From Pelagerythrobacter rhizovicinus (GTDB taxonomy: Bacteria; Pseudomonadota; Alphaproteobacteria; Sphingomonadales; Sphingomonadaceae), in assembly GCF_004135625.1 (NCBI RefSeq), contig NZ_SDPV01000002.1, forward strand, positions 496,001 through 560,000: a stretch of DNA of 64,000 nt, read 5' to 3'. The notes beneath the pieces were generated by a model. That model did not search any database. It was not told the origin of the DNA and saw only the letters and a list, made by a program, of their open reading frames with translations. Numbering within the stretch: position 1 is the first letter of the stretch; each line of letters begins with the position of its first letter. Of this stretch, positions 29,082-37,757 are shown in pieces. A program made the translations under genes and the position numbers.

Positions 29082-29627
29082 GTGCCCCGACGCCAGACCC
29101 GTCCTGCCCCGCTGCCCGACCTGTGGCTGCTCTCCGACGCGCGCAACGATGCGCGGCTCGAGCAGGCGCTGCGTGCGCTGCCACGCGGCTCGGGGTTCGT
29201 TTTTCGCCACTATCACCTCGCATCCGATGCCCGGCGGCGGCGGTTCGACGAGCTGGCGCGGGTCGCACGGGAATACGGGCACGCGGCGGTCCTTTCGGGC
29301 AACCCCGCCGACGCGGAACGCTGGGGCGCGGACGGCCTCTACGGCCCGGCCGGCGGCATCGGACCCCGCGGGCCGAGGCTGCGGATCGCCACCGCGCACG
29401 ACCGGGCCGAGATCGAAGCAGCCAATGCGATCGGCGCCGACGCCGTGATGCTCTCGCCCGTCTTCGCCACACGCTCGCACCCGGATGCGCCGGCGCTGGG
29501 CCCGGAGCGATTTCGCACGCTGGCGGCGCTTGCCGCAATGCCCGTGATCGCGCTGGGCGGGATGAGCCCGGCGCGCGCCCAGGAACTCGGCTGGCCGCGG
29601 TGGGGCGCGATTGACGGCCTTTCCTGA
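29082..29627 (+). CDS. Thiamine-phosphate synthase/TenI-like protein
   Basis: The product is about 181 residues from GTG at 29082; a GTG at 29061 is an alternative. It has a TIM-barrel pattern of the ThiE/TenI family: a first strand LPDLWLLSD, HAAVLSGNPADAERWGADGLYG, IATAHDRAEIEAANAIGADAVML, SPVFATRSHP and ALGGMSPARAQELGW. The residues expected for pyrophosphate/HMP binding in true ThiE (QxRxK after strand 2) are not clear here, so it may be a TenI-like relative rather than a synthase. No thiamine genes or TPP-riboswitch pattern were seen nearby. Confidence 0.75.
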   Translation: MPRRQTRPAPLPDLWLLSDARNDARLEQALRALPRGSGFVFRHYHLASDARRRRFDELARVAREYGHAAVLSGNPADAERWGADGLYGPAGGIGPRGPRLRIATAHDRAEIEAANAIGADAVMLSPVFATRSHPDAPALGPERFRTLAALAAMPVIALGGMSPARAQELGWPRWGAIDGLS

Positions 29628-29664
29628 CCGGTAAAGCAGACGAAGAGCGGGGGCTTCTTCCCTC

Positions 29665-29692
29665 TTGACAAAACGAACCATATCGGTTAAAT
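29665..29692 (+). promoter_or_regulatory. Putative sigma-70-like promoter of ftsK
   Basis: TTGACA (29665-29670) is followed after 16 bases by TTAAAT (29687-29692). The spacer contains the inverted repeat AACC-N5-GGTT. It lies about 83 bp before the proposed ftsK start. Confidence 0.4.
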
Positions 29693-29774
29693 GAGCGTTC
29701 TACCGCAGGATTCTTGACGCAGGAGTCCGCTCGGGCGCATGATGCCCGCGTTCACGGGAAGTAGGGGAACGACG

Positions 29775-32120
29775 ATGGCCACCCGTGCAATCGGGAAATC
29801 GCCAACAGCCGACTGGCGCGCTGCGCTACGGCGCTCGCTGCGACGCGCCGCGCAGATGGCGGGGGCGGCGGTGCTGTTCGCGGCCGCCGTGTTCCTCACG
29901 CTGTCGCTGGTCAGCTATACGCATACCGACCCGAGCCCCTCGACGGCCGCGTCCGGCACGGACATCGCCAACTGGATGGGCGTGAGCGGTGCCTGGGTGG
30001 CGGAGCGCGTGCTCCTGCTGTTCGGCCTGAGCGCGGTCCTGCTGCTGCCACTGCTCTACGTCGGCGCGCGCAAGTTGTGGCGCGACGTCGAGGAGGAAGA
30101 CCGAGACACCGACACGCACTGGCTGCGCCCGGTCGCGATGCTGCTGCTGGCGATGATCCTGATCTCCACCGTGCTCGCACTCGCGTTCGAGGGCCCCCGC
30201 TGGTCCCTGCCGGCCTCACCCGGGGGGATCGCCGGCCTGATCGGTGCCAGGGCCGCCGGCGCGATCGCGGCCCTGCTGCCGGAGGGCGCGCGCGGATGGG
30301 CCGTCCTCGGCATCGCTCTGGCGAGCCTCGCGCTCGGCGTCGCGCTGCTGACGCGTGTGTTCGCGATCGACTGGCGCGCATTGCTGACCTTGCCGATGTT
30401 CCTCAAGCGCGCGCCTTCCCTGCCGCAGCGGGACATCCCGTTCCTGCCCAGGCAGCGGCGGCAGGCGAAGGCCAAGCCGGACGTCGAGGCGCAACCCGAA
30501 GCGGACGGGCCCGCCACACCGGCGCGCCGCAGTCCGGAAATCGCCGAGCGCACGGCGCCGCCGAGGAAGGCTCCCCTCGCCAAGGACAAGCAGCGCGACA
30601 TGTTCGCCGCCTACGAGCTCCCCAGCCTCGACATCCTTGAGGAGCCGCCCGTCGACAAGGGTCCCAAGCTCGACAAGCTCGCGCTCGAGCGCAATGCCCG
30701 CCTGCTGGAGACGGTGCTCGACGATTTCAACGTCAAGGGCGAGATCGTGGCGGTGCGCACCGGCCCGGTGGTGACGATGTACGAGCTCGAGCCGGCTCCC
30801 GGCATCAAAGCCAGCCGCGTGGTGGGCCTGGCCGAGGACATCGCTCGCAACATGAGCGCGATCAGCGCCCGCGTCTCCCCCATACCCGGCAAGACGGTGA
30901 TGGGCATCGAACTGCCTAATGCGCACCGTCAGATAGTGGCGTTCAAGGAACTCGCCGCGTGCGAGGCCTTCGCGAATGCCAAGGGCAACCTGCCCATCAT
31001 CCTGGGGAAGGACATCGCGGGCGAGCCGATCGTCGCCGACCTGGCCGCGATGCCGCACCTGCTGGTCGCGGGCACCACCGGCTCGGGCAAATCGGTCGGC
31101 CTCAACTGCATCCTGCTCAGCCTGCTCTATCGTTTCACGCCCGACGAATGCCGCCTGATCCTGATCGATCCCAAGGTGCTCGAGCTCAAGAGCTACGACG
31201 ACATCCCGCACCTGCTCTCCCCGGTCGTGACCGAACCGCACAAGTCGGTTCGGGCGCTGAAGTGGGCGGTCGAGGAGATGGAGCGGCGCTACCGCATGAT
31301 GAGCTCGATCAACTCGCGCAACATCAACTCGTTCAACGAACGGGTGAAGGCCGCGATCGCCAAGGGCAAGCCCCTCGGCCGCCGAGTGCAGACCGGGTTC
31401 GACCCCGAAACGGGCGAGGAGCTCTACGAGGAAGAGCAGCTCGATTACGCGCCGCTGCCGCAGATCGTGCTGATCGTCGACGAACTCGCCGACCTCATGG
31501 TCACCGTCGGCAAGGAGATCGAGGTACTGATCCAGCGCCTCAGCCAGAAAAGCCGCGCCGCGGGCATTCACCTGATCATGGCGACCCAGCGCCCCTCGGT
31601 CGACGTGATCACCGGCGTGATCAAGGCCAATCTGCCGACCCGGATCAGCTTCAACGTCACCAGCCGCATCGACAGCCGCACGATCCTGGGCGAGCAGGGC
31701 GCCGAGCAGCTGCTCGGCAAGGGCGACATGCTCTACAAGCCCTCCAGCGGTGCCATGGTGCGCGTTCACGGGCCGTTCGTGTCGGACGAGGAAGTCGAGG
31801 CGGTCGCCGATCACTGGCGCACGCAGGGCAAGCCCGAGTACGTCGACGCCGTCACCGAAGAGCCGGAGGACGGTGGCTTCAGCTTCGACGACGAGCTGAC
31901 CGCGAGCGACAACCCGGAAGAGCGCAAGTACCGCCAGGCATGCCAGATCGTGTTCGAGAACCAGAAGGCGAGCGGATCGTGGCTCCAGCGCCAGATGGGC
32001 GTCGGTTACAATACCGCCGCGAAATGGATCGAGCGGATGGAGGAGGAAGGGCTGGTCGGCCCCGCCAACCACGTCGGTCGCCGGGAAATCTATCGCGACC
32101 GCGACGGCAATCCGCTCTAG
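29775..32120 (+). CDS. ftsK: DNA translocase FtsK
   Basis: The protein has 781 residues from the ATG at 29775 (AGGGGAA upstream); an ATG at 29739 would add 12. Four membrane segments fall in residues 30-205, followed by a proline/charge-rich linker (about 205-310). The motor has Walker A AGTTGSGKSVGLN near 440 and Walker B VLIVDELADLMV near 570, then MATQRPSVDVITG. A C-terminal gamma winged helix (about 720-781, SWLQRQMGVGYNTAAKWIERME) reads KOPS-type sequences. It pumps chromosome termini through the septum and activates XerCD. Confidence 0.95.
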   Translation: MATRAIGKSPTADWRAALRRSLRRAAQMAGAAVLFAAAVFLTLSLVSYTHTDPSPSTAASGTDIANWMGVSGAWVAERVLLLFGLSAVLLLPLLYVGARKLWRDVEEEDRDTDTHWLRPVAMLLLAMILISTVLALAFEGPRWSLPASPGGIAGLIGARAAGAIAALLPEGARGWAVLGIALASLALGVALLTRVFAIDWRALLTLPMFLKRAPSLPQRDIPFLPRQRRQAKAKPDVEAQPEADGPATPARRSPEIAERTAPPRKAPLAKDKQRDMFAAYELPSLDILEEPPVDKGPKLDKLALERNARLLETVLDDFNVKGEIVAVRTGPVVTMYELEPAPGIKASRVVGLAEDIARNMSAISARVSPIPGKTVMGIELPNAHRQIVAFKELAACEAFANAKGNLPIILGKDIAGEPIVADLAAMPHLLVAGTTGSGKSVGLNCILLSLLYRFTPDECRLILIDPKVLELKSYDDIPHLLSPVVTEPHKSVRALKWAVEEMERRYRMMSSINSRNINSFNERVKAAIAKGKPLGRRVQTGFDPETGEELYEEEQLDYAPLPQIVLIVDELADLMVTVGKEIEVLIQRLSQKSRAAGIHLIMATQRPSVDVITGVIKANLPTRISFNVTSRIDSRTILGEQGAEQLLGKGDMLYKPSSGAMVRVHGPFVSDEEVEAVADHWRTQGKPEYVDAVTEEPEDGGFSFDDELTASDNPEERKYRQACQIVFENQKASGSWLQRQMGVGYNTAAKWIERMEEEGLVGPANHVGRREIYRDRDGNPL

Positions 32121-32126
32121 CGCCGC

Positions 32127-33848
32127 TCACGCCGCGGCGGTGCCGCGCGTGGTGCGCGGACCGCCGGAGCCGAACAGCGTCAGGCGTTCATGCATCGTGC
32201 GGTTACGGCCTGCTTCCTTCGCTTCGTAGAGCAGCATGTCGGCGCGCGCGTAGAGGTCGGCGAAGGTCGTGCCTTCGAGCCCCTCTCGCGGCATCTCGAT
32301 CACCCCCATGCTGGCGGTGACGGGTGCCTCGAGCCCCTCCACCTCGGCCGCGACGCGCTGCGTGATCGCGCGGCGGAGGTGTTCGGCGCGCTCGCGGGCT
32401 CTCAGCCCCCGTAACAGCAGCATGAACTCCTCGCCGCCGAGCCGCAAAGCGATCGCATGCCGATCGCCGTCTGCACGAAGCACTTGTGCGCAGACGCGCA
32501 GCACGTGATCGCCGACCTGGTGGCCGTGCCTGTCATTCACACGCTTGAAGTGGTCCAGGTCGATCAGCGCCATGGTGTCGAAGCCCTGGCGCTGGAGCTC
32601 GGCGAAACGGGCTTCAATCGCGCGACGGTTGAGCAGTCCGGTGAGCGGATCGCGCTCGGCCATCTGCTCCATCGCGAGCGACTGCGCACGGGCACGGTCG
32701 CGCTCGTGCTTGAGGATCATGAAGCGGTCGGCCGCACCGAGCGAGGTCACGACCAGCTGGAACGCGACTGCCGCGCTGAAGGCGAAGATCTGATCCTGCG
32801 GCACATCGCCGAAACCAACGTTGGTGAGGATTCGCTGGAGCGAGACCGCCCAGAGCGGCATGCAGGCGACGAGCTGATAGCGCGCCGCGCGGCTACCGCG
32901 CACGATCGCCTGGGCCAGCGCAACACAGAACAGCGCGATCAGCGGCAGGAAGGCCAGGTAGAAGATGTCCGAGCCATGCTCGCGAAGGGCGGGGATTCTG
33001 CTCATCTGGGCAAGCGACGTCACCACGGTAACCCCGGCGAAGTAGCGCAAGAGCCGCCGTGTGCGTTCGGGGAGGCATCCCTTCTCGAACAGGTCCGCCG
33101 CGAAGATCGCGGCGGCTCCCACGCCAATGCAGGAGGTCAGCGGCAGGAGGAACGAGACCTGCGTCAACGTCAGGTCGGCGAGATGCAGGACCAGTCCTGA
33201 CGAGACGAGCGTCAACGCCAGCATCCCCAGAACGGATGTCAGGTGCCAAAGCAGGAACGGCGCCTTGAGAATGCGGTAGAAGGCGAGGTCGAACAGCAGC
33301 GGCATGCAGAGAAGCCCGCAGATCGCCGCGAGCGCGAGCATGGTTTCGTAAGGCCAGCGCACTTCGTCGACCGAGGCAACGAGGCGGGCGTCCGACACGA
33401 GCGGCGCAGCCCAGCCGTCGTCCATCGCGACCACGATGTGATCGGACCTGTCGGTCACCTCCGGCAGCGGCAGCACGAAGTTCAGGCCGCTGCCGATCAG
33501 TTCCGCCTCGTCCATCGTATACCGGGCGCTGCGCACCGTGCCCCCACGATCGACCACGGATATCTCGATACGGCCGAAGCTGCCCGCGCGGGTGGTGAAA
33601 AAGGCCGGATGCGGGCCACTCCGTGGAAGGTCGAAACGGAGCAGCACGCGGGGTGCGCGAAAGTCGGCGATGCGCCCGTCACAGAACCAGTGCGGTTCGG
33701 GCGATCCGGTTCGGGCGGAGGCGGCCGGCAGGGCCGCGGTCGCCTGACACGAAGGAGCGATGGGCCGGGCCTGCGCTTCGGGAACGGTGCACAGCACGAC
33801 CGTAACGGCCATGACCGCCAGAAGCCCCCGAAGCGCACGTCCAAGCAT
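32127..33848 (-). CDS. 7TM sensor diguanylate cyclase (GGDEF)
   Basis: The protein has 573 residues from the ATG at 33848; a TTG at 33869 is an alternative start. A signal segment and a periplasmic beta-rich domain (residues 30-165, DISM-like) are followed by about seven membrane helices (170-365) and a C-terminal GGDEF domain. The active site reads RLGGEEF, with DPLTGLLNRRAIE and ALIDLDHFKRVND before it, so cyclic-di-GMP synthesis is expected. The four residues in the inhibitory RxxD position are not RxxD, so product inhibition through that site is unlikely. It converges on ftsK, with 6 bp between them. Confidence 0.9.
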   Translation of the reverse strand: MLGRALRGLLAVMAVTVVLCTVPEAQARPIAPSCQATAALPAASARTGSPEPHWFCDGRIADFRAPRVLLRFDLPRSGPHPAFFTTRAGSFGRIEISVVDRGGTVRSARYTMDEAELIGSGLNFVLPLPEVTDRSDHIVVAMDDGWAAPLVSDARLVASVDEVRWPYETMLALAAICGLLCMPLLFDLAFYRILKAPFLLWHLTSVLGMLALTLVSSGLVLHLADLTLTQVSFLLPLTSCIGVGAAAIFAADLFEKGCLPERTRRLLRYFAGVTVVTSLAQMSRIPALREHGSDIFYLAFLPLIALFCVALAQAIVRGSRAARYQLVACMPLWAVSLQRILTNVGFGDVPQDQIFAFSAAVAFQLVVTSLGAADRFMILKHERDRARAQSLAMEQMAERDPLTGLLNRRAIEARFAELQRQGFDTMALIDLDHFKRVNDRHGHQVGDHVLRVCAQVLRADGDRHAIALRLGGEEFMLLLRGLRARERAEHLRRAITQRVAAEVEGLEAPVTASMGVIEMPREGLEGTTFADLYARADMLLYEAKEAGRNRTMHERLTLFGSGGPRTTRGTAAA

Positions 33849-33927
33849 ATCGCGCGCCGTAGGCAACAAAGATTAGTGGGGTCTTAAACGCGCTGCGGAT
33901 CAGTCGTGCCGGGACCGGCAGCCCATC

Positions 33928-35043
33928 TCAGGCCAGCACCTCGTCGATCGGCCGGTACTCGTATCCCAGCTCATCCGCCACCGCCTTGTAGGTCACCTGG
34001 CCGGCATGGACATTCAGCCCCGCCGCGAGATGCGCGTCACGGCGCATGGCCTCCTTCCAACCGAGCTCGGCGATACTGAGTGCATGCGGCAGCGTGACAT
34101 TGTTGAGCGCGTAAGTGCTCGTCCGGGCCACAGCACCGGGCATGTTGGCGACGCAGTAGTGCACCACGTCATCGATCACGTAAGTAGGGTCGGCATGCGT
34201 GGTCGGGTGGCTCGTCTCGAAGCAGCCGCCCTGGTCGATGGCGACATCGACCAGCACCGCGCCAGGCTGCATGCACTTGAGCATCTCGCGCGTCACAAGC
34301 TTCGGCGCAGCCGCGCCCGGGATCAGTACCGCGCCGATCACCAGGTCTGCCTCGCAGACCGCTTCCTCCAGATTCGCCTTGTTCGAGAAGCGCGTCTTGG
34401 CGCGGCTTTCGAAGTGGATGCCGACGCGTTCGAGCACCGCAGGATCGCGGTCGAGAATGGTCGTGTCCGCCCCCAGTCCCACGGCCATCTGCGCTGCGTT
34501 GAAGCCGACTACGCCGCCGCCGATGACGAGGACCTTGGCCGGAAGCACCCCCGGTACGCCGCCGAGCAGTACCCCTCGCCCGCCGTGCGCCTTCTCCAGC
34601 GCGGTGGCGCCTGCCTGGATGCTCATGCGCCCCGCGACCTGGCTCATCGGCTTCAGCAGCGGGAGCGAACCGTTGGGACCGGTCACCGTTTCGTAGGCGA
34701 TCGCGGTCACCCCGCTCGCGACGAGGTCGGCTGTCTGCGGCGGATCAGGTGCGAGGTGGAGGTATGTATAGAGTATCTGCCCCTGGCGCAGCCGTGCGCG
34801 CTCCTCCGCCTGGGGCTCCTTGACCTTCACGACCATTTCGCACTCGGCGAATATCGCATCGGGGCCGTCCTTTATGACGGCGCCAGCCTGACGATACTCG
34901 GCATCGTCGGCACCGATGCCGTTCCCCGCGCCGCTTTCGATCCAGACCTCGTGTCCATGCGCAACGAGCTCGCGCGCGCTTTCCGGAGTGAGGCCGACAC
35001 GGTATTCATGGTTCTTGATTTCGGTGGGACAGCCAATGCGCAT
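33928..35043 (-). CDS. ald: Alanine dehydrogenase
   Basis: The enzyme has 371 residues, the normal length, and reversibly converts L-alanine to pyruvate and ammonia with NAD. It opens [20 protein letters not shown]. Catalytic Lys and His lie in VVKVKEPQ and YTYLHLAP, and the Rossmann motif [22 protein letters not shown] is near residue 168. [19 protein letters not shown] and [20 protein letters not shown] follow. The ATG at 35043 has a GAGGAG ribosome site; the frame continues upstream without family likeness. It is divergent from pstS. Confidence 0.95.
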   Translation of the reverse strand: MRIGCPTEIKNHEYRVGLTPESARELVAHGHEVWIESGAGNGIGADDAEYRQAGAVIKDGPDAIFAECEMVVKVKEPQAEERARLRQGQILYTYLHLAPDPPQTADLVASGVTAIAYETVTGPNGSLPLLKPMSQVAGRMSIQAGATALEKAHGGRGVLLGGVPGVLPAKVLVIGGGVVGFNAAQMAVGLGADTTILDRDPAVLERVGIHFESRAKTRFSNKANLEEAVCEADLVIGAVLIPGAAAPKLVTREMLKCMQPGAVLVDVAIDQGGCFETSHPTTHADPTYVIDDVVHYCVANMPGAVARTSTYALNNVTLPHALSIAELGWKEAMRRDAHLAAGLNVHAGQVTYKAVADELGYEYRPIDEVLA

Positions 35044-35166
35044 GGGCGAACTCCTCTTTACCGACACCGTTACGCCTGTAACTACCGCGCCGCACGCTGT
35101 CTGCCCCGATCTAAATGATCGCTGTCCGCCAATGGGTGCCATCATGTAGATCGATTGGCGCTACAA

Positions 35167-35184
35167 TTGTCATGGACTTGTCAC
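35167..35184 (+). promoter_or_regulatory. Pho box upstream of pstS
   Basis: Two direct repeats, TTGTCAT (35167-35173) and TTGTCAC (35178-35184), are separated by four bases, matching the PhoB consensus CTGTCAT-N4-CTGTCAC at 12 of 14 positions. The box ends 49 bp before the pstS ATG. Confidence 0.75.
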
Positions 35185-35233
35185 ATACCGCCCATATCGG
35201 CGATGCCATCCTGGAGCCTCGAGGGGTAAGAAT

Positions 35234-36277
35234 ATGCGTTCCACCGTTTCCATCTGCCTTGCCGCCGCGGCGGCGCTTTCGCTTGCCGCCTGCGACGCGC
35301 CGGGCGGCGGAGGCACGCGCGACTCGATCCGCGCTGTCGGCTCGTCGACCGTCTATCCGTTCGCCAAGGTGGTCGCGGAGAATTTCGCCCGCTCGCATCC
35401 CGACTTCAAGTCGCCGTTGATCGAGTCGACCGGCTCCGGCGGCGGCATCGCCCTGTTTTGCGAAGGGGTCGGCCCCAACACGCCAGATATCGCCAACGCT
35501 TCGCGCCGGATGACGAAGAGCGAGTTCGATACCTGTCAGGCCAATGGGGTGGAGGACGTCATCGAGCTGCAGGTCGGTCTTGACGGGATCGCATTCGCCT
35601 CCGCGCAGGGTGGGATCATGATGAATCTGACGCCCGAGATCGTGTACAAGGCGATCGCCGCGCAACCCTACGGCGAAGAGCAGACCGCCCGGACCTGGGC
35701 AGACGTCGACCCGTCGCTCCCCGACGAGCCGATCCTGGTCTACGGCCCCCCTTCCACCTCGGGCACGCGGGACGCGCTCAAGGAGCTGATTCTCGAGGTC
35801 GGCTGTGACGCCGATCCGGCGATGGAGCAGCTCAAGGAAACCGACGAGGATCGCCACGCGCAGATCTGCACGGAAGTCCGCTCCGACGGCGCCTATGTCG
35901 ACCAGGGCGAGCAGGACAACCTGATCGTCCAGAAGATCGGCAACAACCCGAAGGCGGTCGGTGTGTTCGGCTACTCCTACCTCGAAGAGAACGCCGGCAA
36001 GGTCCAGGGCCTGCCGATGAACGGGGTCGAGCCGACCTATGAGAACATCTCGAGCTTCCGGTATCCCGGGGCGCGCCCGCTCTACGTCTACGTGAAGAAG
36101 GCGCATCTCGATGCGATCCCGGGCCTCAAGGAGTTCATCGCCGAGTGGACGCGCAGCTGGGGCGCGGACGGCCCGCTTGCAAAGATCGGCCTCGTCCCCT
36201 CACCCGATGATGCGATGGCCGCCAACCTCGAAGCGGCGACGGAGTACACCGCGATAACCGGCAACGAGCTGGAATAG
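35234..36277 (+). CDS. pstS: Phosphate-binding protein PstS family (lipoprotein)
   Basis: The protein has 347 residues with a lipobox SLAAC (cysteine 20), so it is anchored in a membrane facing the periplasm. Phosphate-binding loops are visible: VGSSTVYPFAKVV, ESTGSGGGIALFCEG, ANASRRMTKSE, PPSTSGTRDALKE. It is longer than the SphX/PstS core and has a C-terminal DDAMAANLEAA helix. No pstCAB or phoU follows; instead a strong terminator lies 23 bp after the stop, so it is an orphan binding protein. The Pho box upstream predicts induction by phosphate limitation. Confidence 0.9.
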   Translation: MRSTVSICLAAAAALSLAACDAPGGGGTRDSIRAVGSSTVYPFAKVVAENFARSHPDFKSPLIESTGSGGGIALFCEGVGPNTPDIANASRRMTKSEFDTCQANGVEDVIELQVGLDGIAFASAQGGIMMNLTPEIVYKAIAAQPYGEEQTARTWADVDPSLPDEPILVYGPPSTSGTRDALKELILEVGCDADPAMEQLKETDEDRHAQICTEVRSDGAYVDQGEQDNLIVQKIGNNPKAVGVFGYSYLEENAGKVQGLPMNGVEPTYENISSFRYPGARPLYVYVKKAHLDAIPGLKEFIAEWTRSWGADGPLAKIGLVPSPDDAMAANLEAATEYTAITGNELE

Positions 36278-36300
36278 CGCCCAGCCGCGCGAGCTGAGCG

Positions 36301-36336
36301 AAGGGCGCCGCCTCCTCGGGTGCGGCGCCCTTTTTT
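36301..36336 (+). terminator. Rho-independent terminator of pstS
   Basis: GGGCGCCGC (36303-36311) and GCGGCGCCC (36322-36330) form a 9-bp stem with a 10-base loop, followed by six Ts (36331-36336). Confidence 0.9.
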
Positions 36337-36396
36337 CATGCGCGGAAACGAATCTCCGCCCCAAGCGCTGAATCGGCGCGAAAGGGGACAAGAACG

Positions 36397-37263
36397 ATGG
36401 CGGCACGCGCCTATTGGCAGGGGCAGATCAGACTGGCGCTGGTCTCGATACCCGTCGAAGTCTATGCCGCGACCAAGAGCGGCGCCTCGATATCCTTCCG
36501 CCAGATTCACGAACCGAGCGGCAAGCCGATCAAGTACGAGAAGGTCGTGCAGGGCATCGGTCCGATCGATCGCGACGATATCGTCAAGGGCTATGAAATC
36601 TCGAAGGGCAACTATGTCCTGCTCGAGGAAGAGGAAATCGAAGCCGTCAGGATCGAGAGTCGCAAGACGCTCGAGCTCGTTCAGTTCGTCGAGGCCGACG
36701 AGATCGACGTGTTCTACTTCGAGAAACCCTACTTCGTCGTCCCGCAGGACGAACTGGCGGAGGAAGCTTTCGTCGTGCTGCGCGAGGCACTGCGGCAGAA
36801 GAAGAAGGTCGCACTCGGCCAGCTGTCGGTGCGCGGGCGCGAGACGCTCGTCAGCCTGAAGCCGTGCGGCAAAGGCATCGTGCTCGAGACGCTGCGCTAC
36901 GAGGACGAGGTGCGCCGCGCGCAGACCTACTTCAAGGACATTCCCGACAGCAAGCCGGACAAGGAAATGCTGGAGCTTGCCGGCGCGCTGATCGACAAGA
37001 AGAGCGCACCCTTCGATGCGGGTGAATTCCGCGACCGCTATGTCGATGCGATCCGTAAGCTGATCGACAAGAAGGCCAAGGCGAAGGGCAAGCAGGTTCT
37101 GGAGGATGTGGAAGAACCGGCGCCCTCCGGCGAATCGAATGTCATCGATCTGATGGCTGCACTCAAGAAATCGGTGAAGGAGGAAAGGCCGGCCAAGAAG
37201 AGTTCCGCCAAGAAGACCTCGGCGAAGAAGGCGTCCGCCGGCAAGACGAGGAAACGCGCCTGA
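36397..37263 (+). CDS. ku: Non-homologous end-joining DNA end-binding protein Ku
   Basis: This 288-residue bacterial Ku forms a homodimeric ring on DNA ends. It starts AYWQGQIRLALVSIPVEVY, and the core has SFRQIHEPSGKPIKYEKV, VQFVEADEIDVFYFEKPYF and LGQLSVRGRETLVSLKPCG. The minimal C-terminal ligase-recruiting region (AGEFRDRYVDAIRKLIDKKAK) is followed by a lysine/alanine-rich tail (residues 255-288), typical of Ku proteins that also bind DNA internally. Its stop overlaps the start of the next gene by one base and ligD follows it, so this is an NHEJ operon. Confidence 0.95.
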   Translation: MAARAYWQGQIRLALVSIPVEVYAATKSGASISFRQIHEPSGKPIKYEKVVQGIGPIDRDDIVKGYEISKGNYVLLEEEEIEAVRIESRKTLELVQFVEADEIDVFYFEKPYFVVPQDELAEEAFVVLREALRQKKKVALGQLSVRGRETLVSLKPCGKGIVLETLRYEDEVRRAQTYFKDIPDSKPDKEMLELAGALIDKKSAPFDAGEFRDRYVDAIRKLIDKKAKAKGKQVLEDVEEPAPSGESNVIDLMAALKKSVKEERPAKKSSAKKTSAKKASAGKTRKRA

Positions 37264-37757
37264 TGGACCTCAACGCCCCCGTTCTGATCCACTGGATGGA
37301 TTGGGATCTTCTGTCGCGCCTCGGCGCAGCGGCGATCCTCGGCGTGCTGCTGGGCCTCGACCGCGAGATGCGGGGACACGCGGCCGGCATGCGCACGCAC
37401 GCGCTGATCTGCTTTGCCGCGGCGGCGATGACCGTTTCGATAATTGCGCTCTACGGCCAGCTCGGAGGCTTGAGGATGGACCCGCTGCGCATATTCGAGG
37501 CGACCGGTTCTTTCGTCGGCATCATCGGCGCAGGCCTGATCGTTTTCAGCAGGGGCCGGGTGCACAACCTGACGACTGCCGCGCACTTGTGGGTCGCGGC
37601 AGTGATCGGCATCGCCTGCGGCGCAGCACAGTGGCCCCTCGTTGCCATCGCTGCGCTCGTCAGCCTCGTGCTGCTGACGCTGCTGCGGCTGGTGGAGGAC
37701 AAGGACGACGATCGCGTGATTGGCCGGAGATCGGAGGCACGCGATGGCGAAGCGTGA
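37263..37757 (+). CDS. MgtC/SapB-family membrane protein
   Basis: The 164-residue inner-membrane protein has about four to five hydrophobic segments and the MgtC core: DWDLLSRLGAAAILGVLLGLDREMRGHAAGMRTHALICFAAA region at 12-58, with GLDRE and AGMRTH as the diagnostic residues, then FEATGSFVGIIGAGLIV and HNLTTAAHLWVAAVIGIACG. MgtC proteins modulate P-type ATPases or the F-ATPase in pathogens; here the role is unknown. It starts on the last base of ku and runs 14 bp into ligD, so it is embedded in the NHEJ operon. No C-terminal cytoplasmic domain is present. Confidence 0.88.
   Translation: MDLNAPVLIHWMDWDLLSRLGAAAILGVLLGLDREMRGHAAGMRTHALICFAAAAMTVSIIALYGQLGGLRMDPLRIFEATGSFVGIIGAGLIVFSRGRVHNLTTAAHLWVAAVIGIACGAAQWPLVAIAALVSLVLLTLLRLVEDKDDDRVIGRRSEARDGEA

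Noticed and set aside
33907-33920. TGCCGG-GA-CCGGCA hairpin after the alanine dehydrogenase gene
   Set aside because: Short 6-bp stem without a T-tract on the minus strand; not enough to call a terminator.
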